DNA of 64,000 nucleotides from Candidatus Poribacteria bacterium (GTDB lineage Bacteria; Poribacteria; WGA-4E; PCPOR2b). Under the pieces are notes generated by a model. It made no database searches, was not told the origin of the DNA, and saw nothing but the letters and a program-made list of their open reading frames with translations. Where the stretch lies: the NCBI GenBank assembly GCA_003635265.1, contig PYIZ01000048.1:248001-312000 (forward strand), written 5' to 3'. The position numbers and the translations under genes were made by a program. Shown here in pieces: positions 33,669 through 42,579 of the stretch (its first letter is position 1; each line of letters opens with the position of its first letter).

Positions 33669-34763
33669 ATGAAAAAAGTGCGTATTGGCGTTATTGGCTG
33701 TGGGGCAATTGCTCAGGTCCATCATCTACCCAACCTAAAAGCCCTTCAGGACGAATTTGAGGTGCCTATCGTCTGCGATGTGTCGCAGGGTGCTGCAGCG
33801 TATGTTTCCGAGATTTTTAATATCCCTCGCTATGTGACAGATTATCGCGATCTCCTCGCATCCGATGTAGATGCTGTTTTGCTCTGCCACTCTGATCCGA
33901 AGACAAGGGCCGCCGTGGAAGCGTTCAATGCGGGTAAGCATGTCTTCATTGAGAAACCGATGTGTTTTTCGATTCAGGAGGCGGATGCTATCGGTGCTGC
34001 GTGTCAGGCCTCGGGCAAGGTTGGGCAAGCGGGGTATATGAAAGTGCACGACCCCGCATTTGAGTTAGCAAAACGTGAAGTTGATACGATGGACGACATC
34101 CGGTTCGTTCAGGCGAATCACTTGCACTGTGGTAACGACCTACATCTCCAAAATTTCCGGATCAAGCGGTTTGATGACGTTCCGCCGGACGCTATGCGTG
34201 AAGCGGGTGAAGATGGCGCGAAAGCGCGTCACGATGCTATTGGAGATATATCTGGCGATGCGGGGAGTGCTTTCTCCACACTCTCAGGCAGCGGCATCCA
34301 CGATCTCTACGGTTTTCGTGCCATGCTTGGTGTGCCCGAAGCGGTGGCTAGCACGGAGTTGTGGAATGGTGGGCGTGGTATCACGACGATTCTTGAATAT
34401 CCAAACGAAGTACGCCTCGTTTATACATGGGCAGCTATCCCCGGCTTGTGGGACTTCAAGGAAACATTGGAGGTTTATGGCGATACCAAACGCGTGATTG
34501 TCAAATATCCCACAGGATTTTCACGCGGCATCCTTTCTACCGTCACAGTACATGAGATTGAAGCAGACGGTACGACGGTTCTCAAAGAGCCTGCGATAGT
34601 GTGGGAGAGTGCGTTCAGCCGTGAAATTCGCCACTTCCATGCCTGCATCACCGAGGGAATTCCGTGTCGTACATCGGTGGTCGATGCCCGTAACGACATC
34701 GCGTTGATTATCAATATCGTCAAATCCTACACTGAACATGCACGCATTCCGAGTGACTGGTAG
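33669..34763 (+). CDS. Gfo/Idh/MocA-family oxidoreductase
   Basis: 364 residues. The Rossmann motif is GVIGCGAIAQVHHLPNL at the N-terminus, and the EKP motif reads FIEKPMCFS near residue 97. The C-terminal domain holds SGSGIHDLYGFRAMLG near 215, a variant of the usual His-containing catalytic block. The ATG follows ACGGGAGAACTAT. It is not closely related to the copy at 37367. Together with the dehydratases downstream it suggests oxidation of a sugar or cyclitol followed by dehydration. Confidence 0.88.
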   Translation: MKKVRIGVIGCGAIAQVHHLPNLKALQDEFEVPIVCDVSQGAAAYVSEIFNIPRYVTDYRDLLASDVDAVLLCHSDPKTRAAVEAFNAGKHVFIEKPMCFSIQEADAIGAACQASGKVGQAGYMKVHDPAFELAKREVDTMDDIRFVQANHLHCGNDLHLQNFRIKRFDDVPPDAMREAGEDGAKARHDAIGDISGDAGSAFSTLSGSGIHDLYGFRAMLGVPEAVASTELWNGGRGITTILEYPNEVRLVYTWAAIPGLWDFKETLEVYGDTKRVIVKYPTGFSRGILSTVTVHEIEADGTTVLKEPAIVWESAFSREIRHFHACITEGIPCRTSVVDARNDIALIINIVKSYTEHARIPSDW

Positions 34764-34829
34764 GATTGCTAATATCGATTCAACCTTGTTTTACGAGGAG
34801 AGACCAAAGCCAAAGAACAATCTATCTTA

Positions 34830-36023
34830 ATGAAAATTACAGACCTAAAATGCACTGTCTTGGGTAGCAACCCCGTAGTTCGCATAACAACCGACGAGGG
34901 AATCAGTGGGCTGGGGGAGGTGGCAGCTCGTAAATACTACCTAAAACCTCATATTATGTTTTACAAGGATTTCATAGTCGGTGAAGACCCCACCGACGTG
35001 GAACGGGTGATGATGCGAATCCGCAAAGGCGGCGGTTTTAAGCCGTGGGGCTGCGCAGTGAGTACCATAGAAATGGCGCTCTGGGACATCGCTGGCAAAG
35101 CAGCAGGCGTTCCGGTCTACAAGTTGCTGGGCGGTAAAATCCGGGACAAAGTTCGGGTCTATAATGGTGCGGTCAGGTTTCCAATGGACGGAAATTCCCC
35201 GGAAGCCTATGCTGCGAATATGAAAAGGATGAAAGCCTCTCCTGAAGGTTTCACCATTATTAAGCAGGGGGTCGCATTTCATAGCGGAATGCCAAATCAG
35301 GTGCCGGACTACTTCTACGGTGAAGTCCAAACAGGACGTTTTGCAAGAACTAGCGGCCCCTTGACTGAGCGCGGGCTGAAATATACGATTGATTGTATTC
35401 AGGCGATGAAGGAGGTCTTGGGCGACGAGGTCGGACTAGCTTTGGACTGTGGGCCCGGCTTGACAGTTCCTGACGCAATTAGGCTGGCGAAGGCTGTGGA
35501 ACCGTTAAACGTGATGTGGCTTGAAGACATGATCACTGGAGACTATGTGCCGTACGTTTTGGCGGATCTTTACCGGGACGTAACGCAGAGCACATCAACA
35601 CCGATTCACACCGGCGAACAGATCTACCTCCGACAGAACTTCAAAGACCTAATCGAGAAGCGGGCTGTGGATGTGATCGGTCCTGACCCGGGTGACATCG
35701 GCGGTATTGCAGAACTGAAGTGGGTTGCGGAATATGCAGACCTGCACGGTATTCTTATGGCGCCCCACGGTGTATTCATTGGACTCATCGGTCTTGCTGC
35801 CCTCGTTCAGGTGTCGGCGACCTTACCCCAAAATTACATTGCTTTCGAGTATACGGTCGGAAGCCCCAAGTGGTGGTACGATATAGTTGAAGGGCTGCCA
35901 GACCCCATTGTCAAGGATGGATTCATCACGGTTTGGGACGCGCCCGGCATGGGAGTTGATCTTAACGAAGAAGCTGCGAGACAGTATCTCTCCGAAGGCG
36001 ACGAAGACTTTTTCGATGATTAG
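34830..36023 (+). CDS. Mandelate racemase/muconate lactonizing enzyme family, copy 1
   Basis: 397-residue enolase-superfamily enzyme. The N-terminal capping domain is followed by a TIM barrel with metal ligands ALDCGPGLT near residue 207, WLEDMI near 232 and HTGEQIY near 263, plus an APHG motif near 310 with the candidate catalytic His. It resembles D-galactonate dehydratase-type members, but the substrate is unknown. About nine in ten residues are identical by eye to copy 2 downstream. Differences include DPGDIGG versus DPCDIGG and HGVFIG versus HGVLDG next to the APHG motif. The ATG is 34 bases from the nearest strong ribosome site, so initiation may be weak. Confidence 0.85.
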   Translation: MKITDLKCTVLGSNPVVRITTDEGISGLGEVAARKYYLKPHIMFYKDFIVGEDPTDVERVMMRIRKGGGFKPWGCAVSTIEMALWDIAGKAAGVPVYKLLGGKIRDKVRVYNGAVRFPMDGNSPEAYAANMKRMKASPEGFTIIKQGVAFHSGMPNQVPDYFYGEVQTGRFARTSGPLTERGLKYTIDCIQAMKEVLGDEVGLALDCGPGLTVPDAIRLAKAVEPLNVMWLEDMITGDYVPYVLADLYRDVTQSTSTPIHTGEQIYLRQNFKDLIEKRAVDVIGPDPGDIGGIAELKWVAEYADLHGILMAPHGVFIGLIGLAALVQVSATLPQNYIAFEYTVGSPKWWYDIVEGLPDPIVKDGFITVWDAPGMGVDLNEEAARQYLSEGDEDFFDD

Positions 36024-36026
36024 GGG

Positions 36027-36138
36027 AATGGACATTAGGCGAGAACACCGATTCAAATTCCAGTTTGAGCAGTTCAACATTCGCCATTGGACACAGGACT
36101 ACCATTCGATTATTAGTGGTGGGATCGCAGAGGATTAA
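36027..36138 (+). pseudogene. Relic of a Gfo/Idh/MocA gene left by a tandem duplication
   Basis: Bases 36024-36035 match 37357-37368, the start region of the oxidoreductase behind copy 2. Bases 36037-36118 match 37475-37556 inside that gene (REHRFKFQFEQFNI against REHRLKHQCEQFNI). The 105 bases in between are missing, exactly 35 codons, and the rest of the gene beyond is gone. A 36-codon frame remains (36027-36137). The bases just after resemble the leader of dehydratase copy 1, marking the edge of the duplicated unit. Confidence 0.75.
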
Positions 36139-36165
36139 ACCAAATCCAAAGGACAATTTATATCA

Positions 36166-37356
36166 ATGAAAATTACAGACTTAAAATGCACTGTCTTAGG
36201 TTCCAACCCTGTGGTTCGCATAACAACCGACGAGGGAATCAGCGGGCTGGGAGAGGTAGAGGCTAGTAAACGCTACCTGAAGCCTCATATTATGTTTTAT
36301 AAGGACTTCATAGTCGGGGAAGATCCCACGGACGTGGAACGGGTCATGATGAGGATTCGCAAAGGCGGCAGCTTTAAGCCGTGGGGCAGTTCGGTAAGTG
36401 CGATAGAGATGGCGCTCTGGGACATCGCTGGAAAAGCAGCGGGTGTTCCGGTCTACAAGTTGCTGGGCGGTAAAATCCGAGATAAGGTTCGGGTCTATAA
36501 TGGTGCGGTCAGGTATCCAATGGACGGAGATACGCCAGAAGCCCACGCTGAGAATATGAAAAGGATGAAAGCCTCCCCCGAAGGTTTCACCATTATTAAG
36601 CAGGGAATCGCGTTTCATAGTGGTATGCCAAATCGACCGGACTATTTCTACGGTGAAGTCCAAACAGGTCGTTTTGCAAGGACAAGTGGTGTCTTGACTG
36701 AGCGCGGGTTGAAATATACAATTGATTGTATTCAGGCGATGAAGGAGGCTTTGGGAGACGAAGTCGGTCTGGCTTTGGACTGTGGGCCCGGATTAACAGT
36801 TCCTGATGCACTTAAACTTGCAAAGGCTGTGGAACCGTTGAACGTGATGTGGCTCGAAGATATGATCACTGGAGACTATGTGCCGTACGTTTTGGCAGAT
36901 CTTTACCGGGACGTAACGCAAAATACATCGACACCAATCCACACCGGCGAACAGATCTACCTCCGCCAGAACTTCAAAGACCTAATCGAGAAGCGTGCTG
37001 TGGATGTAATCGGTCCCGACCCATGCGACATCGGCGGGATTGCAGAGTTGAAATGGGTTGCAGAATACGCAGACCTGCACGGTATTCTTATGGCACCCCA
37101 CGGTGTACTTGATGGGCTTATTGGCCTTGCCGCCCTCGTTCAGGTATCGGCGACCTTGCCTCAGAATTATATCGCCTTTGAGTATCCGACCGGAAACCCC
37201 GCGTGGTGGTACGATATAGTTGAAGGGCTGCCCGATCCCATCGTCGAGGATGGATTCATCACGGTTTGGGACACGCCCGGCATGGGAGTTGATCTTAACG
37301 AGGAAGCCACAAGGCAGTATCTCCCTGAAGGCGACGAAGACTTTTTCGATAATTAG
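36166..37356 (+). CDS. Mandelate racemase/muconate lactonizing enzyme family, copy 2
   Basis: 396 residues, tandem duplicate of the gene at 34830 with the same metal-ligand motifs (ALDCGPGLT, WLEDM, HTGEQIY) and APHG. One residue is missing relative to copy 1 near residue 166 (PNRPDY against PNQVPDY). The ATG follows AAAGGACAATTTATATCA, a better ribosome site than that of copy 1. The stop is 10 bases before the next oxidoreductase, so the two are co-transcribed. Both copies keep all catalytic-looking residues, so they may differ in substrate or dose. Confidence 0.86.
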   Translation: MKITDLKCTVLGSNPVVRITTDEGISGLGEVEASKRYLKPHIMFYKDFIVGEDPTDVERVMMRIRKGGSFKPWGSSVSAIEMALWDIAGKAAGVPVYKLLGGKIRDKVRVYNGAVRYPMDGDTPEAHAENMKRMKASPEGFTIIKQGIAFHSGMPNRPDYFYGEVQTGRFARTSGVLTERGLKYTIDCIQAMKEALGDEVGLALDCGPGLTVPDALKLAKAVEPLNVMWLEDMITGDYVPYVLADLYRDVTQNTSTPIHTGEQIYLRQNFKDLIEKRAVDVIGPDPCDIGGIAELKWVAEYADLHGILMAPHGVLDGLIGLAALVQVSATLPQNYIAFEYPTGNPAWWYDIVEGLPDPIVEDGFITVWDTPGMGVDLNEEATRQYLPEGDEDFFDN

Positions 37357-37366
37357 GGGAACGGAC

Positions 37367-38425
37367 ATGGCGAAAATCAGATTGGGTGTCATCGGTGCCG
37401 GTGGCATCGTTTGTCGGCTGCATCTTCCTGCCCTTGTTGCCGGAGAGGACTTTGAGGTTGCCGTACTAGGCGGTAGACGGGAACATCGACTCAAGCACCA
37501 GTGTGAGCAGTTCAATATCCCTCGCTGGACGCGGGACTACGATTCGATTATCGCGGATGACTCGCTTGATGCTATTCTGGTTGGTACGCCGCACCCGCTC
37601 CATGTGTCTTGGGGAGTCAAAGCACTGGATTCAGGGAAGCATGTTCTGATGCAAAAACCGTTGTGCGGTGACATGGACGAAGCCAATCAATTTGTGGAAG
37701 CGACAGAAAGAAATCGCCTCACGGTGATGTGTCTCCCTCACGCAAATGCCTCCATCGGCAAGGCGCGTCAGTTGTTGGCAGAAGGCGCGATTGGCAAGGT
37801 TTCAGGAGCACGGTTCAGAAGCAGTCACGGCGGTCCGGAAATCTATTACGCAGAAATTCGAGATATTTTCGGTGAGAAAGATGACGATCTCTGGTTCTTT
37901 GACGCCAAGCGAGCGAGCGTCGGAGCACTCTTTGATATGGGTGTCTATGCTGTCTCCGGATTGGTCACAATGCTAGGGACGTTTAAGCGTGTCACCGGTT
38001 TCGTAACCACCTTCGATAAACCAACTGAATTGGAAGATGTGGCAACTCTTGTTCTCGAAATGGAATCGGGGGGCATCGTCACGGCTGAAACAAGTTGGTG
38101 CGATCCCGCTCGGACGTGGGGCGCAAGCATTCACGGCACCGCAGGCAAACTCACACTGCCGGGGGAGGATGGGGCTGCACTGAGTCAATGGACACCGACA
38201 TCTTACACCCGCGAAACAGCGCCTGTAGATTTGAAAGCGATCGATTGTTCAGATGCTGATCTCGGCGATATGCACACGCACTTTGCAGAATGTATCCGTG
38301 AAGGTAAGCAGCCACCGCTGTCGCACGTTTATGCAGCGCGTCATGTTACTGAGATTCTATTGGCTGGTATGGCCTCTGCTCGGACAGGCAGAGCAATTGA
38401 GTTAGTGACTAGAGCTGATGCTTGA
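37367..38425 (+). CDS. Gfo/Idh/MocA-family oxidoreductase
   Basis: 352 residues. The N-terminal GVIGAGGIVCRLHLPAL is the nucleotide-binding segment; the EKP-type motif reads LMQKPLCGD near residue 95, with Gln in place of Glu. The second domain has GALFDMGVYAVSGLVTML near 190, lacking the usual His, so it may act as an oxidase or a different reductase type. ATG at 37367 follows AGGGGAACGGAC; the upstream open frame to 37220 only shadows the dehydratase. It is the intact partner of the relic at 36027-36138. Confidence 0.87.
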   Translation: MAKIRLGVIGAGGIVCRLHLPALVAGEDFEVAVLGGRREHRLKHQCEQFNIPRWTRDYDSIIADDSLDAILVGTPHPLHVSWGVKALDSGKHVLMQKPLCGDMDEANQFVEATERNRLTVMCLPHANASIGKARQLLAEGAIGKVSGARFRSSHGGPEIYYAEIRDIFGEKDDDLWFFDAKRASVGALFDMGVYAVSGLVTMLGTFKRVTGFVTTFDKPTELEDVATLVLEMESGGIVTAETSWCDPARTWGASIHGTAGKLTLPGEDGAALSQWTPTSYTRETAPVDLKAIDCSDADLGDMHTHFAECIREGKQPPLSHVYAARHVTEILLAGMASARTGRAIELVTRADA

Positions 38426-38465
38426 ACCGTTATCCTTAACACTGTTTGGTTGAAAGGAGCTAAAA

Positions 38466-39329
38466 ATGCTAACCCAAGAGCAGATTGACTTTTACAATGA
38501 AAATGGTTATCTCGGCGTCGAAAATGTGCTTTCGGCGGAAGAGGTTGCTGACCTTCAGCGTACCACTGATGAATTTGTTGAGAAATCCCGCGAGGTTACG
38601 GATCATACCGATGTGTTTGACCTTGAACCGGGGCATACCCAACAAAACCCGCGTGTGCGCAGGATCAAAAACCCTGTTCTGCACCACATTGTCTATGACC
38701 GAACGCTGCGCCATGACCGCATCCTTGATATTGTTGAACAGTTGATTGGTCCCGGTGTGAGTCATAATGGACACAAACTCAACATGAAATACCCCGAATT
38801 CGGCAGTCCTGTCGAATGGCATCAGGATTGGGCATTCTATCCCTATACCAACGACGACCTGCTGGCGGTTGGCGTAGCAATTGACGATATGTCGTTAGAA
38901 AACGGTTGTCTGATGGTTGTGCCCGGCTCCCATAAGGGACCGACCTATGACCATCACCAAGATGGAGTCTTCGTCGGTGCGGTAACGGATCCCAACTTCA
39001 ATGCGGATAACGCCGTCCCTGTGCAAGTCAAAGCCGGTGGCATCTCGATTCACCATGTCCGTACGCTGCACGGTTCAGCACCCAATAGCTCCAGCAACCC
39101 CCGCCGTCTGTTGTTGCTTCAGTATTGCGCTCTTGACGCTTGGCCCATAGCAGGCACAACTTGGGAGGTTTTCAAGTCCTTCGTTCTCCGTGGCGAAGCC
39201 ACAAATCAGCCACGTGTTGTCCCTGCTCCTATTCGTATCCCTCAACCGTATGCAGAAAAAACGGGATCGATCTACGAGGTGCAAACACTTCTGGATAATC
39301 CCATCTTTGCACAGCAGAAAGCCAAATAA
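38466..39329 (+). CDS. Phytanoyl-CoA dioxygenase (PhyH) family protein
   Basis: 287-residue Fe(II)/2-oxoglutarate oxygenase. The N-terminus TQEQIDFYNENGYLGVENVL is typical. Iron ligands are in EWHQDWAFY near residue 118 and TLHGSAPNSS near 200, and a following SSNPRRLLLLQY supplies the 2-oxoglutarate Arg. NGCLMVVPGSHKG near 150 is the family turn. The ATG follows AAAGGAGCTAAAA. It lies 40 bases downstream of the oxidoreductase and is probably part of the same catabolic operon. Confidence 0.9.
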   Translation: MLTQEQIDFYNENGYLGVENVLSAEEVADLQRTTDEFVEKSREVTDHTDVFDLEPGHTQQNPRVRRIKNPVLHHIVYDRTLRHDRILDIVEQLIGPGVSHNGHKLNMKYPEFGSPVEWHQDWAFYPYTNDDLLAVGVAIDDMSLENGCLMVVPGSHKGPTYDHHQDGVFVGAVTDPNFNADNAVPVQVKAGGISIHHVRTLHGSAPNSSSNPRRLLLLQYCALDAWPIAGTTWEVFKSFVLRGEATNQPRVVPAPIRIPQPYAEKTGSIYEVQTLLDNPIFAQQKAK

Positions 39330-39389
39330 ACAACGCCATCCTTCAGAGAAGATGATAAGTGGAGGCAGAAGACTCAAGGAGACGATGTC

Positions 39390-40181
39390 ATGGGAAATGG
39401 TATTGTGAGGGACAAATTCTGGATCTGGGGGCACCATGCCGGGAGCCACAATGATCACTGGGGATTGACTGCTAATTCACGGATGACGCCAGCAGAAGGA
39501 GCTTTCTATCTTAACGTGCCGAATATCATATTAGTCCGTTATCATGATCTGCCGCAACCGCCGTTTGAACAGTACGCACTAGCGTTTCGTCCGTTGAAAC
39601 AGGTGGTTTGGTCTATCGTCGGGGCGGGCGGCGCCACGGAAAATTACGAAATCGAAGCAGCGCGCAAGCTCGCAGCAAAGTTCCCGAATTTTACCGGCGT
39701 GATGATGGATGATTTCTTCAGTGATCCTGCAACCGGTAAGGTTGCTGTCCATGATGTCGAATCGCTGGATGCCATTCAAAAGCAGTTAACCGTAGCGGAT
39801 CGGAAGTTAGATCTGTGGGTCGTTCTCTACAACCATCAGCTTGAACACCCTGTCGGGCCGCATCTGGAAACCTGTGATGTTGTCACCTTCTGGACGTGGA
39901 CTTCCGACCAGTTGGTAGATCTGGAGAAAAACTTCAACCGTGCTGAAGAGCTTGCGTCGTCGCCACGTAAAATACTCGGCTGCTACATGTACGATTACGG
40001 TACTCGCAAACCGATGCCGGTTGATTTGATGCAACATCAGTGCGAAATCGGTCTGCAATGGCTCCGTGACGGTCGTATTGATGGGATGATCTTTCTCGCC
40101 AGTTGTATCTGTGATTTGGAATTAGCAGCCGTCGAGTGGACGCGGGAATGGATTCAGAAAGTCGGCGATAAGCCACTCTGA
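39390..40181 (+). CDS. Uncharacterised protein, TIM-barrel-like
   Basis: 263 residues with no family I can name. It starts DKFWIWGHHAGSHNDHWG and has alternating beta and helix segments, an acidic VMMDDFF near residue 105, WVVLYNHQLEH near 148, VVTFWTWTS near 168 and a C-terminal IDGMIFLASCICDLE. The layout, with a strand ending in two Asp, recalls glycoside-hydrolase-like barrels, but this is inference. There is no signal peptide. It lies between a PhyH oxygenase and a beta-helix protein in the same direction, so it may act on the same carbohydrate-like substrate. Confidence 0.6.
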   Translation: MGNGIVRDKFWIWGHHAGSHNDHWGLTANSRMTPAEGAFYLNVPNIILVRYHDLPQPPFEQYALAFRPLKQVVWSIVGAGGATENYEIEAARKLAAKFPNFTGVMMDDFFSDPATGKVAVHDVESLDAIQKQLTVADRKLDLWVVLYNHQLEHPVGPHLETCDVVTFWTWTSDQLVDLEKNFNRAEELASSPRKILGCYMYDYGTRKPMPVDLMQHQCEIGLQWLRDGRIDGMIFLASCICDLELAAVEWTREWIQKVGDKPL

Positions 40182-40202
40182 TAAGGAGCAGGCACGGATA
40201 TC

Positions 40203-41402
40203 ATGATAGAAGCCACTCAAAATGTGACCGATTTTAACGAGAAGGGCTCTTTCACCTCTGGATTGCAGGAGGCGATTGATGCCCTCCCCAAGAGTGGAGG
40301 CATTGTCTGGGTGCCGCCGGGGGTTTATACGCTGCACCGCCATGTACGGCTGCGTGAAAATGTCACGGTCCGTGGCGCAGGACAATCCAGTCGCATCGTC
40401 CGGACGCCGGAGGTTTCTTCCCCACTTATGAGCGAAGCCGATGCGGGTGATACTTCTGTTCATATCCAAAGCGGATCGGAATTTACCGTTGGCATGGAAG
40501 TCAGCGTGTTCGACAAGGTACAACACGGGTGGTACGCCACACACGCTTTCATTGTGGGCATCAGCGAAAACCGGCTCCATCTGGATCGACCTATCAATCG
40601 TCCCTGCCATCCAGAGCGGGATGGCAGGGTGGCTCACGCTTTCTCGGCATTTGTGGGTTGGGAAGAGCGCGGGTGTGAGTTGGAATCGCTCTGCATTGAC
40701 GGGAGTAATGCGAACGGTCAGAGTGTTTTTGTTGACTTTACCGTGTCTGCCATACATCTGGTACGGACGGTAGATGCTCGCGTGAGGGGCTGCATCGTCC
40801 AGCATTGGCTGGCAGACGGCGTAAGCGTTCAGGGAGGGGTTGGAGCGATTGTCAGCGATTGCCTCGCTGAAGGCTGTCTAGGACACGGTTTCCATCCCGG
40901 CACGTCCGTCCAGCACAGCCTCTGGACAAACAACATAGGGCGGGATAATGGGCGTGATGGGCTCTATTTCTGCATGAACGTCCGCCATTCCGTTGTCAGC
41001 GAAAGCACCTTTTACGGCAACCGTCGGCACGGCATCGGCGGTCTAGCTGACGGCGGTGACCAATACAACGTCGTTGCCAACAACACCTGTGTGGACAATG
41101 CTCATCACGGCATCGAAGCCTCTCGTGGTAAAGATAACACAATCAACAGCAATATCTGCCTAAATAACTCGCAAGAGGAACCCGGCAGGTATAGCGGAAT
41201 TGCCCTGATGGATGTCACCGGGATGACGGTCACCGGCAATAGATGTCTCGACGATCAAGAGGCACAAACCCAAACCTACGGGGTTGAAGAAAGTGGGACA
41301 AGCGATAAGAACCTCATTGTTGCCAACCATTGTCATGGGAATCTGGTGGGGGGTGTGATCACCGTTGGGGCTGATACAAAATCTGCGGACAACCTTGAAT
41401 AG
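40203..41402 (+). CDS. Right-handed parallel beta-helix protein (pectate-lyase-like fold)
   Basis: 399 residues. The N-terminal SGLQEAIDALPKSGGIVWVPPGVYTL is the classic cap of pectate-lyase/polygalacturonase-like folds. From about residue 170 to 390 it has repeated turns with Asn ladders and NN or GN motifs (VVANNTCVDNAHHGIE, NTINSNICLNNS, MTVTGNRCLDD). Probable polysaccharide lyase, hydrolase or epimerase. No signal peptide is visible, which is unusual for extracellular polysaccharide enzymes and suggests cytoplasmic action or leaderless export. The ATG follows AAGGAGCAGGCACGGATATC. Confidence 0.8.
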   Translation: MIEATQNVTDFNEKGSFTSGLQEAIDALPKSGGIVWVPPGVYTLHRHVRLRENVTVRGAGQSSRIVRTPEVSSPLMSEADAGDTSVHIQSGSEFTVGMEVSVFDKVQHGWYATHAFIVGISENRLHLDRPINRPCHPERDGRVAHAFSAFVGWEERGCELESLCIDGSNANGQSVFVDFTVSAIHLVRTVDARVRGCIVQHWLADGVSVQGGVGAIVSDCLAEGCLGHGFHPGTSVQHSLWTNNIGRDNGRDGLYFCMNVRHSVVSESTFYGNRRHGIGGLADGGDQYNVVANNTCVDNAHHGIEASRGKDNTINSNICLNNSQEEPGRYSGIALMDVTGMTVTGNRCLDDQEAQTQTYGVEESGTSDKNLIVANHCHGNLVGGVITVGADTKSADNLE

Positions 41403-41442
41403 AACTAGTTGGATCATCTAAAAAATGGTATAAGGCACGAAA

Positions 41443-41475
41443 AGAAACCGGGTTTTTGACAAAAACTCGGTTTCT
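41443..41475. repeat. Long palindrome GAAACCGGGTTTTTG-CAAAAACTCGGTTTC, bidirectional terminator
   Basis: 15-bp arms with one G-T wobble and a 1-base centre at 41444-41474, flanked by A and T. It lies between the convergent beta-helix and cupin genes, so it could end transcription from both sides. Palindromes of this GAAACCGGGTTT type are dispersed in many large bacterial genomes. Confidence 0.65.
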
Positions 41476-41517
41476 CTCGCGCTGATACAAAATGCCTCCA
41501 CCATCCAAAAAATCCTG

Positions 41518-42171
41518 CTATTCCGGTTCATTCTCCGCTGCCCGTGGCGCAAGTTCATTCCACACTTCACCAAATTCATAGACCTTCTTGTACATCGTGT
41601 AGACCCCTTCCCACATCGCTTTCCGCGCCGCAACGGCAGCGGGATTATCCCCATTAGCGTGAAGTTCCTTGAGTTTAGCCCCCATCTCTTTTTGTGCACG
41701 GGCACAGGCTTGTGCTGCCTCCGCAAGACTTTCAGCGACCTCAACGTGATGGTCAATCAATTCTTCGATCGGTTTGTTTGGATCCTCATCTAGATCGTAG
41801 GCGTTGGGCGATGCGAACCGATGCGGCAGCCGTTCTCCCTCCTCCGTCCGCGGGGTATGGGTCGGATGGATGTGTGGTGTCACTGAGAGGTACATAATCA
41901 TCGGTTCATCCCCGATTACGCGTACTCGGTGAACCTCGTCGGCTAACGCAACGCACATTTGACCGGGTCCCAGTTTCTCAACCCCATCACCAATCTCAAA
42001 TATGACCCGCCCTTCAAGGATTAAGAAAATTTCATGTCCCAAGTCGTGGCTGTGAATATCGGCGACTGAACCGGGCTCCATCCGCAAAAAACGGGAGCGG
42101 ATCTGTGGGGTAACCAACACATTACGAATGTCCTCTTCGTTGTGATAATCGTAGATAGCAAAACTCATCAT
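41518..42171 (-). CDS. Cupin-domain protein with helical C-terminal extension
   Basis: 217 residues. The cupin barrel occupies residues 15-100, with DIHSHDLGHEIFLILEGR near 38 (two His and a Glu as metal ligands) and ADEVHRVRV near 77 (third His). The second half is helical and charged (EELIDHHVEVAESLAEAAQACARAQKEM). The role may be sugar or organic acid isomerisation or sensing. It is divergent from the oxidoreductase at 42580 across a 408-base gap. ATG at 42168 or 42171 are equally possible. Confidence 0.78.
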   Translation of the reverse strand: MMSFAIYDYHNEEDIRNVLVTPQIRSRFLRMEPGSVADIHSHDLGHEIFLILEGRVIFEIGDGVEKLGPGQMCVALADEVHRVRVIGDEPMIMYLSVTPHIHPTHTPRTEEGERLPHRFASPNAYDLDEDPNKPIEELIDHHVEVAESLAEAAQACARAQKEMGAKLKELHANGDNPAAVAARKAMWEGVYTMYKKVYEFGEVWNELAPRAAENEPE

Positions 42172-42579
42172 TATCCTCCAATTTTCGATATCGGTTGATG
42201 GTAATACAATTTTCTTAGATAATCGAAAAAATCCTTAAATTACCTTCAAGTGTATCAAATTTCGCTAAAAAATCAAAGCCATTTTATCGCATAAAAAAGC
42301 CTCATTCAAATCAAGCGGATGAAGTTTTATCGCTCTTATGTGTTGAACGTCAACTTGGAATAGTTCTGTGGTAAAAGGGTCGGAACGATTAGGTAACCCC
42401 GAACGTAAAATCTGAAAAGATAACCTATTGAAAAACGTTTACAATATAAGACATAAGACAGATCCAATGCTAAAACCGCATCTCTACGCTGTGAAGGTGT
42501 TTTTGTATTGACCAACCTTCTTCAATTACGTATAATGACAGAGAGTGTATTTAACACCAACTAATAAGGAGAATCAGCG
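42172..42579. other. A/T-rich divergent intergenic region
   Basis: 408 bases between the minus-strand cupin and the plus-strand oxidoreductase without a credible gene. It holds a near-consensus promoter for the plus side at 42508-42536. Nothing else was recognised with confidence. Confidence 0.5.
42508..42536 (+). promoter_or_regulatory. Near-consensus sigma-70 promoter for the 42580 oxidoreductase
   Basis: TTGACC at 42508-42513, a 17-base spacer and TATAAT at 42531-42536: five of six and six of six consensus bases. Predicted start is near 42543, leaving a leader of about 37 bases with AAGGAG before the ATG. It is the strongest promoter seen in the window. Confidence 0.75.

Noticed and set aside
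36027-36138. A small independent gene of 36 codons
   Set aside because: It matches pieces of the downstream oxidoreductase with a 105-base gap and is better explained as a duplication scar.
41418-41756. A second minus-strand gene over the cupin 3' region
   Set aside because: It lies in another frame of the cupin gene, crosses the palindrome at 41443-41475 and has a basic, unstructured composition.
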